Source: Metaphire vulgaris (lineage: Eukaryota > Annelida > Clitellata > Crassiclitellata > Megascolecidae). Taken from it: a stretch of DNA of 64,000 nucleotides. The translations under genes and the position numbers were made by a program. Below, in pieces: positions 58,052-64,000 of the stretch (positions within the stretch are counted from its first letter, which is position 1; each line of letters opens with the position of its first letter). Location: assembly GCA_018105865.1 (NCBI GenBank), contig CM030834.1, positions 14,758,719 through 14,822,718 of the forward strand, written 5' to 3'. A model generated the notes under the pieces. The model saw only the letters and a list, made by a program, of their open reading frames with translations. It searched no databases and was not told the origin of the DNA.

Positions 58052-59439
58052 TTATTGAAGGCAATGGTTGAGGTTGGGAAGAAAGGACACTTGGCCTATG
58101 AAAATGTAGCCTTGCAAAATGTACCTGCTGACCTGGATTCTGACCTGGATAGGATCAAAGATTATGTTTCTTGGTCCACAACACCAGTAAAATGCTGTGG
58201 TGAAAAAAATTTAGGCCATAATAACCTTTTTCCACAATAACCTTTTTGCATGTTTCCTTATATATGAATGTACTGTGTGCAGTATTTTTGTGCAATTTTT
58301 AGATTTGGATAATTTAAAATTTGTGATTCTTGGGATACCGGTTGTATACTTTATTGGTTGTTTTTATTTTTGTGCAGGCAACTACACTGTAACATGAATA
58401 CATTGTTGTGATTTGTTGATCACACAAAGCATTAAAATTTGTAAAAGAAGACACTATTTCTGCTTACTTTAACTTTGAATGTCTAAACTGTCACCTAAAT
58501 ATGCTTATAGAAAATGGTATGACAGATTGTATTGTTATTGTATTATGTCATACCTTAATTGATTATATGATAACCATTAAATATTTGTTAGCCTTAATGA
58601 AGTTGTAACATCTTGAAATCTTAAACATTATAAAACAAATTTTCTGCAGGTGAAATCAAATATATTCCAGGAATTCGTATTTAGAAATAAATATTGTTCA
58701 TGTTTCACTGAATATGGGCTGTCACATTCTGGTTCCAAAAATAACAAATCAGTATTTTGTACAGATGACTTATGCATACAGTAACATAGAATTAGTATGT
58801 TAAATTTGTTTAAAGTCTTATTAAATGACTCTACATCATAAGCACTGGAACTTAAGATTACATATTACATCATGCAGGTATAATACAAGTCAGCAAGTTT
58901 CGTTTCTTTTACCAATCCAAAATACATGTAGGTAAAACAAATCTATGAAAATAATAGTCTGCACTTTATTATTCGTCATTGACTGAGTTAAATAAATGTT
59001 AAATTAGGAACAAGCTTCCAAATATTACCAACTTAAGTGTTACCATATCAAATTCACATGTATTCATTTAAAAAATTCCATAATAAATACATATGTCATA
59101 CAAAAAAATAATTGAAATATTTACAAACACCAAAAATCAAAAAATATATCAGAGACAAAAATTCCAACCAAATGCACTTTTGTCTGACTTAAAATTTAAA
59201 TCTTGACAATGTAAACTAATCAGACTATTTGTTTACTTACACTCAACACAAAACATTTGCTCAGAGCACATTCAGTCACAAAACAAATGAGCCTGAAAAA
59301 ATTAAGTCTTGTGTACATCTACTTGTCAGAAGTGAGCAAATGGCGCATGCAATCATTTATCCTTCAGAATCAGCTATTATGCAAAAGTAGGCCATGCTAG
59401 TAAAATAAACGAATGATTCAACTGGTCTTTGTTCTCATA
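58052..59439. other. Intergenic DNA, partly possible 3' UTR of the GPR143-like gene
   Basis: On the minus strand an AATAAA lies near 58966-58971 and would end a 3' UTR of about 1.4 kb. No other coding signal. Confidence 0.35.
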
Positions 59440-59447
59440 GGCTATAC

Positions 59448-59808
59448 CAGAGGTTCTCAGACTGTGGACCACAGACTACTGCGGGTCTGTGAAACAGTCG
59501 TAGTTTGGAAAGGACCAGGATTGCATACTTATGTCATGCAAAGCAGACATTCTCTGTGAAACGACAGACTTCTTTTAGTTAAAAAGTACCATTTTCATTT
59601 AACCATGCATAATGTTATAATGTAATCTGTACCAGGTACTGCATTAATGTATAGATATCACTGTTATAGCAATTCTACAAAGATCAACAGCAGACTTTAC
59701 AGATTTCAGCTTCTGTATGCATAACCTGGGATGCAGACCCTATGAGGGGTCTGCAATTTCATATACTTTGTTAAGGGTTCCTGGAATGAAAAAATTTGAG
59801 AACCTCTG
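59448..59808. mobile_element. hAT-type MITE downstream of the GPR143-like gene
   Basis: Ends CAGAGGTTCTCAGACTGTGG and TTTGAGAACCTCTG are inverted. Flanks GGCTATAC and GACTATAC differ at one base. Related by its ends to 19198-19533. Confidence 0.82.
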
Positions 59809-60309
59809 GACTATACCAAACAAATGGGTATTCAATCAGCAAACCCTATCTACTACTCAGAGATCACAATTTCAACAAGTGATGCAACTTGAAATTGCAT
59901 TTTGATTTTAATGAAGTGCTTGATGAATTTTAAATGCCTGTTCAGTATTTTCAGGTAATTGATAATTATGAATTATATATAACATAAATGATGAAACTAC
60001 CGGGTATTCAAAAGTAGTGACAATCATAAATAAAACATTCTTTGTACCTTTAGTACAAAATGATCAAAATTCTTTAAAAAAACAAAACCAACTAACCACA
60101 TAAACACAGATCAATTGATGTAAATGTTGCCAGAAAACCATAAGACAAATCTTGTTCAAAAATAAATTTCTTTAAGACAAATGAAATTTGAGAATTCAAA
60201 GAGACAAAGATACAAACTATAAAAATTCACAATCACAATAGACACTCGTGCATAAATATTGTTACTGCTTCAATAGAATACCAAATTATGGCAATTTATA
60301 TAAGATTTA

Positions 60310-60328
60310 TCACACACACACACACACA

Positions 60329-60361
<33 letters not shown>
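60310..60361. repeat. (CA)n(TA)n microsatellite
   Basis: About ten CA followed by about fourteen TA units, 15 bp beyond the GPR143-like stop codon. Confidence 0.97.
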
Positions 60362-60363
<2 letters not shown>

Positions 60364-60375
60364 ATTTGACAGAAA

Positions 60376-60618
60376 TTATCTGAATATAAGAAGAGGGGAG
60401 TCAGCAGATCTCTCTTGGTTCCAAAGAGGCTCCTGATCGGAAGAGGAACCAGAATTCCGACCTTCATTCACTTCACCTTCAGTAGTGCCACCGTCTACTG
60501 CCACAGCAGCAGAAGTGGAATGTTGCTCTTGATGCTTCATTCGTTCTCTATTTGGCCATATTGCTATGTTACGATAGACAAGGCTATTGAGGAAGCCCTG
60601 AATTGGATTAAGGAGGGC
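60376..60618 (-). CDS. GPR143: GPR143-like last exon: TM7 end and cytoplasmic tail
   Basis: Opens ALLNPIQGFLNSLVYRNIAI and ends SADSPLLIFR before TAA at 60376-60378, 81 codons with stop. The acceptor TTTTAATAG is at 60619-60627 and phase is 0 with the preceding exon. Confidence 0.82.
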   Translation of the reverse strand, partial: ALLNPIQGFLNSLVYRNIAIWPNRERMKHQEQHSTSAAVAVDGGTTEGEVNEGRNSGSSSDQEPLWNQERSADSPLLIFR

Positions 60619-62247
60619 CTATTAAAACAATGAACAATGATTTATATTACAGTGGTTATGTTCAAAATTTGCTTTAAAAATAAGATGACATGCACCTCAT
60701 ATTCTGTCAATTCCAGTGACAGACCAGTATTGTTAACAAATAAACTTTAATTTTAAACATGCTCGGCTGCCATTTTCATTGTAATTCAAATATCAAAAAC
60801 AGTATGGTACACTGCAGGTCAAGACTGCCACTTTTCATAATCCCTGCTAAACAGCAGGCCATCATCAATTGCATACAATAAATAATTATCCCTCATCTAA
60901 GCTAATTTATCATCAATGATAATGTATATTACATTGTTTAAATTATTTACCGAGAAACGTATAACAGGCTCAATGTTACATCATATAAGCTAAAAACTGT
61001 TTCATGATTTCATAAAATTTTCAAAGTGAACTTACCATCATTTGCCAAAGAGCAATGATGACACTGTGACCTAAACTCCTGTATTCTATTTCAGCATTTA
61101 ATGACAATAGCACGATTCCATTGACAACATTTGGCAGCCAACTAAAAGCAGATAGAGACATTTTCAAAACACCAACTTAATTTTAGAATCCAATTCTTTT
61201 CTGTTTTGGGGTAATAAAGGAAAATAAATATATTAGAATGAATCATAACATTTAATAAAGCATACAGCCACATTCTTACATTTCTGATATTAATTCTGAC
61301 ATAAATTCTTCGAAATTTTTTTACTACTCTTTGGCACAATGACTCCAGGTTCCTCAATAAAGGTGAATTTTATTTCTTCAAGAAGTCTTACATTTCAAAC
61401 AATTAGTACCAATATTCTACCTCTTCGCCACATAAATAAAAATATCATCCGAACTGCCATATAAACAAATGCCATTTAAGGATTCCCCGGCATGAAAGGG
61501 TTAATGGGCTCTTGAAATCCTAGCAATTCCACCAAATGCAATACACAAGGCAAAGCATAGCTACTCACCAAGCATAAAAAATAAGAATGACTGAGAAAAA
61601 TCGGCCCATAACTTCACCCACAATTTGTTTCTGTTCAATTAAAGATGATCCTCTCTGCCTAAGATCTTTATGAACTAAAACAAAAATTAAAATGTCAAGG
61701 AAGTCGGTTGGAAAAGTTGTCTTATGTCTAAATCTGAACATACCTTATTTGATGATAATGTACTAAACATAAAGCATAACAATACACTTACAATCAATTG
61801 CTAACCAGTCAATTATTTCTAACAATTGTTACTGTTTCTGAACACAAAATATTATGATAGTGAGTATCCGTTGAGTAAAGACCGATACACTTGCCATACA
61901 GTACTACCACTTCACCATTACTAATTATGCTTGGATTTTCGTACCAAGTTTTGATGACTTCCAAAGCAGAATTGGATTAATGACCATGGCACACACTATT
62001 GCAATATAGGACGCAAGATAATGTGGCAGTTGTCTTGCAATATTAGTGTTGCCACAGCTAAAACCAACAAACAATTACAGCATAACTACAGATCAAATAC
62101 AGTTTTCAGATAACAACTACAAAAACACAAAGTAGCAATGTCACACTGCAATACCAGTGCAAAATATCATTCTGAATAACATACAAACATTGGGAAAAGT
62201 CACATACTTGATTCCAAGCTTTGTAATGTTCAGTAATGATCGCTGGT
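60376..62247 (-). CDS. GPR143: GPR143-like G-protein-coupled receptor, 3' half of the gene
   Basis: Five minus-strand exons join in phase: 62208-62247 (upstream end uncertain), 61945-62057, 61569-61674, 61036-61141, 60376-60618. They encode TM5 (RQLPHYLASYIAIVCAMVIN then PILLW), a cytoplasmic loop, TM6 (FFSVILIFYACWLPNVVNGI), TM7 (MMALLNPIQGFLNSLVY) and a Ser/Glu-rich tail. PHY..(S/M)Y..........NPIL, CWL.N..N and LNP.QGFL.SL are the family marks of the ocular albinism receptor GPR143, a melanosomal and lysosomal receptor. The CW-L pair is at the exon 3-4 join. The first four transmembrane segments lie beyond a LINE cluster or outside the window. The tail is short, with QEPLW and SPLL sorting-like motifs (inference). 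Confidence 0.82.
61036..61674 (-). CDS. GPR143: GPR143-like exons for TM6 and TM7 start
   Basis: Exons 61569-61674 and 61036-61141, each 106 nt. They join through a split Cys codon to give FYACWLPNVVNGIVLL. The following loop NAEIEYRSLGHS precedes TM7. Confidence 0.85.
61945..62247 (-). CDS. GPR143: GPR143-like exons for extracellular loop 2 and TM5
   Basis: Exon 61945-62057 encodes CGNTNIARQLPHYLAS and TM5. Its upstream partner ends at 62208 with the donor GTATGTG; joining gives LLNITKLGIN-CGNTN. The acceptor of that partner may be CCTATAG (62248-62254), or the exon may run on through CCLPID to the edge of the LINE at about 62256. Confidence 0.7.
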
Positions 62248-62255
62248 CTATAGGC

Positions 62256-62790
62256 AAACAGCAATGCATTGCAACATCGCCCCGCCAGCTATTCGTCGTG
62301 AAGCCGCAACATCCAAGCTCACTGCCCACATTAATGCCCGACCAGACCTACCAATACACGCGGACATCTTTGACCATCCTGCTCAACGTCTGACGTCTCG
62401 TCACCCAATCTGGTTTCCTGCGCCTATACTGCACTTCTCTGTTCCGGACTCATGGAAGCAGAGTTGGCAGTCTGCTGAGGTCAAGAACAAACACCTCATC
62501 ACAGACCCCTGCAAGCGCCAACCCGGCTTTGACCTAGTGCGCTATGATTGGGTCCACCTCAATCGCTATCGAACAGGCCATGGCCGATGCGCCGCTATGC
62601 TTCACCGTTGGGGAGCCAGAGATGACCCGAATTGCCCTTGCGGCATCAGACAGACTATGAACCACATAGTCAATGACTGCCACCTCACCAGATTCGAAGG
62701 AGGACTCGAGACCCTGCATCAGGCTCAACCTGATGCCGTTGAATGGCTGAGAAAGAAAGGCATTCGCTAGAAGAAGAAGAATGCATTTAT
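62256..62790 (+). mobile_element. 3' end of a jockey-like LINE
   Basis: The plus-strand frame 62264-62770 ends a LINE polyprotein: NIAPPAIRREAATSKL, LPIHADIFDHPAQRL, RYRTGHGRCAAMLHRWG, a terminal Cys-His knuckle CPCGIRQTMNHIVNDC, and EGGLETLHQAQPDAVEWL. An (AGA)n tail follows the stop. The frame is intact over 160 codons, so it is recent. It abuts an exon of the GPR143-like gene on the opposite strand. Confidence 0.85.
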
Positions 62791-62811
62791 TTCAAGCTAT
62801 TGATCTGAAGC

Positions 62812-63062
62812 ACGATTAACCCCCCAAGCAAACAGTTGAAAGCGAAGAGCTAGGACCAGGACTGATGAAAGAAGAAATTCTGCACGCATTAGAAGAGATG
62901 AAAAACAACAAAGCAGAAGGAGTGGACCACATACCAGCAGAAGCAATAAAGATACTAGGAGAGAATGCAACGAACGAACTGGTCCGAAATCTGCCAACAA
63001 ATCTATATGACAGGAGAATGGCCAAACGATTTTCTACAATCAATAATGATTCCGATTAAAAA
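62812..63062 (+). mobile_element. LINE reverse transcriptase, N-terminal piece before a frameshift
   Basis: The frame (from 62865) reads MKEEILHALEEMKNNKAEGV then DHIPAEAIKIL, the RT0/RT1 region of a non-LTR reverse transcriptase (K..KA.G.D.I..E). After about 62980 the homology moves to the next frame (QQIYMTGEWP). Confidence 0.8.
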
Positions 63063-64000
63063 GAAAGTAAATGCAATGGAATGCGAGGACCATAGAACTA
63101 TCAGTCTATTGTGTCATGCGGCGAAGATAATACTCAAGGTCATTACAAAAAGAGTACAAGCGAAAACAGATGCAATAGGATTCCTTGGAGAGGATCAGTT
63201 TGGGTTTCGGAAGGGAAAAGGAACACGGGATGCAATCGGATGCTTAAGAATGCTAAGTGAGAGAAGACTTCAAAATGGAAAAAATATCTATATATGCTTC
63301 GTGGATTACGAAAAAGCGTTTGACAGAGTAGATTGGAGGATTTTGATGAGAGCACTGAAAAGGGTGGGAGTGGATTGGAGAGACAGAAGACTGATAGCAA
63401 ACCTATACCTTGGACAGTCAGTGAAGGTGAGAATAGAGGGAGAACTGAGTGAATCGTGTATGATTGGGAGAGGAGTAAGGCAGGGATGTCCACTGTCACC
63501 GCTGTTGTTTAACATATACATCGAAGAATTAGTACAAGAGGCGATGGAGAATACAGATAAGGGAGTAAAAGTCGGAGGAGTACTACTAAAGGTGCGCCTT
63601 CTGGGTGTACTTCTTGACGATTCTCTATCCCTCGCCGGTCAAGTGAGCTCCGTAACTCGTGCCTGCTACTTCCAGCTGCGCAAGATCGCAGAGATTCGAC
63701 GGTACATTTCAACATCAGCAGCGATCCACGTAGTCCGGGCACTAGTGCTATCCAGGTTGGATTACTGCAATAGCATTCTTCTGGGGCTTCCGGACTATCA
63801 GCTTGACCGTCTTCAGTCGGTCATGAACGCTGCGGCCCGATTGATCTTTAGCGCGAGATGGAAGGATCACGTGACTCCATTGCTAAAGGAACGGCTACAC
63901 TGGTTGAAGATCTCGGAGCGTATAGCTTACAAACGCTGTATGGTCACATTCCGAGCACTGCACGACCCTCTCTGCCCGGAGTACATTTCTGCGCTCATAC
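62983..64000 (+). CDS. Chimeric LINE ORF: RT palm of one family fused in frame to the tail of another
   Basis: One open frame runs to the window edge with no stop. It starts with the RT fingers (YMTGEWPNDFLQSIMIPIKK), GEDQFGFRKGKGTRDAI, the catalytic-Asp box CFVDYEKAFDRVDWR, and RQGCPLSPLLFNIYIEEL. Just before the YADD box expected next, at about 63590, it switches to a CR1/L2-type C-terminal segment: LLGVLLDDSLSLAGQV, LSRLDYCNSILLGLP, LQSVMNAAARLIF, LHWLKISERIAYK. Thus the YADD motif is missing and the enzyme should be inactive. The junction keeps the frame. Confidence 0.75.

Noticed and set aside
58055..58240. A 61-codon plus-strand frame starting MKAMVEVGKK
   Set aside because: No family likeness, starts next to a MITE end, and lacks splice or promoter support.

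Overview
This is animal (metazoan) nuclear DNA: AT-rich, with short exons separated by 0.1-5 kb introns carrying ordinary splice sites, and dense in transposons. Three protein genes are recognisable by their deduced peptides. The mix (peroxisomal bifunctional enzyme, LRRFIP, a GPR143-like receptor, L2/CR1-type LINEs, Ty3/Gypsy, Helitron, piggyBac, mariner and many hAT MITEs) suits an invertebrate, but nothing seen fixes the phylum.

Layout. Positions 1-8952: a Ty3/Gypsy LTR retrotransposon on the minus strand, with unusually long (2.2 kb) LTRs that carry a 79-bp tandem array; gag-pol is broken by two frameshifts. The left LTR is cut by the window edge. Positions 9985-25388 (+): an 18-exon EHHADH gene encoding 723 residues and ending in the peroxisomal signal SRL; every splice phase closes, and intron 1 uses a GC donor. 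Its introns hold an L2-like LINE, a second LINE tail, hAT MITEs and a 260-bp triplet-repeat block.

Positions 25389-35968 are intergenic and repeat-rich: hAT MITEs with perfect 8-bp target duplications, a perfect 27-bp palindrome, a striking array of twelve hairpins with different stems but one common 14-nt loop (27990-28775), a 1.9-kb Helitron (29033-30935), a LINE tail, and a foldback MITE with TTAGGG-like repeats at its centre (34139-34315).

Positions 35969-52608 (+): a 12-exon gene for an LRRFIP-type coiled-coil protein (402 residues). Its introns contain a tRNA-SINE split by an inverted-repeat element, a mariner remnant, a 3.4-kb DNA transposon with about 800-bp inverted repeats that ends 23 nt before an exon, a deleted piggyBac and a hAT MITE. 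After about 7.8 kb of gene-free sequence with more MITEs and SINEs comes the 3' half of a GPR143-like receptor gene on the minus strand (60376-62247). Its upstream side is packed with LINE fragments (62256-64000), two of which are fused in frame.

The three genes share no obvious pathway: EHHADH acts in peroxisomal fatty-acid oxidation, LRRFIP is a cytoplasmic scaffold, and GPR143 relatives are endolysosomal or melanosomal receptors. The most unusual non-genic feature is the hairpin array.
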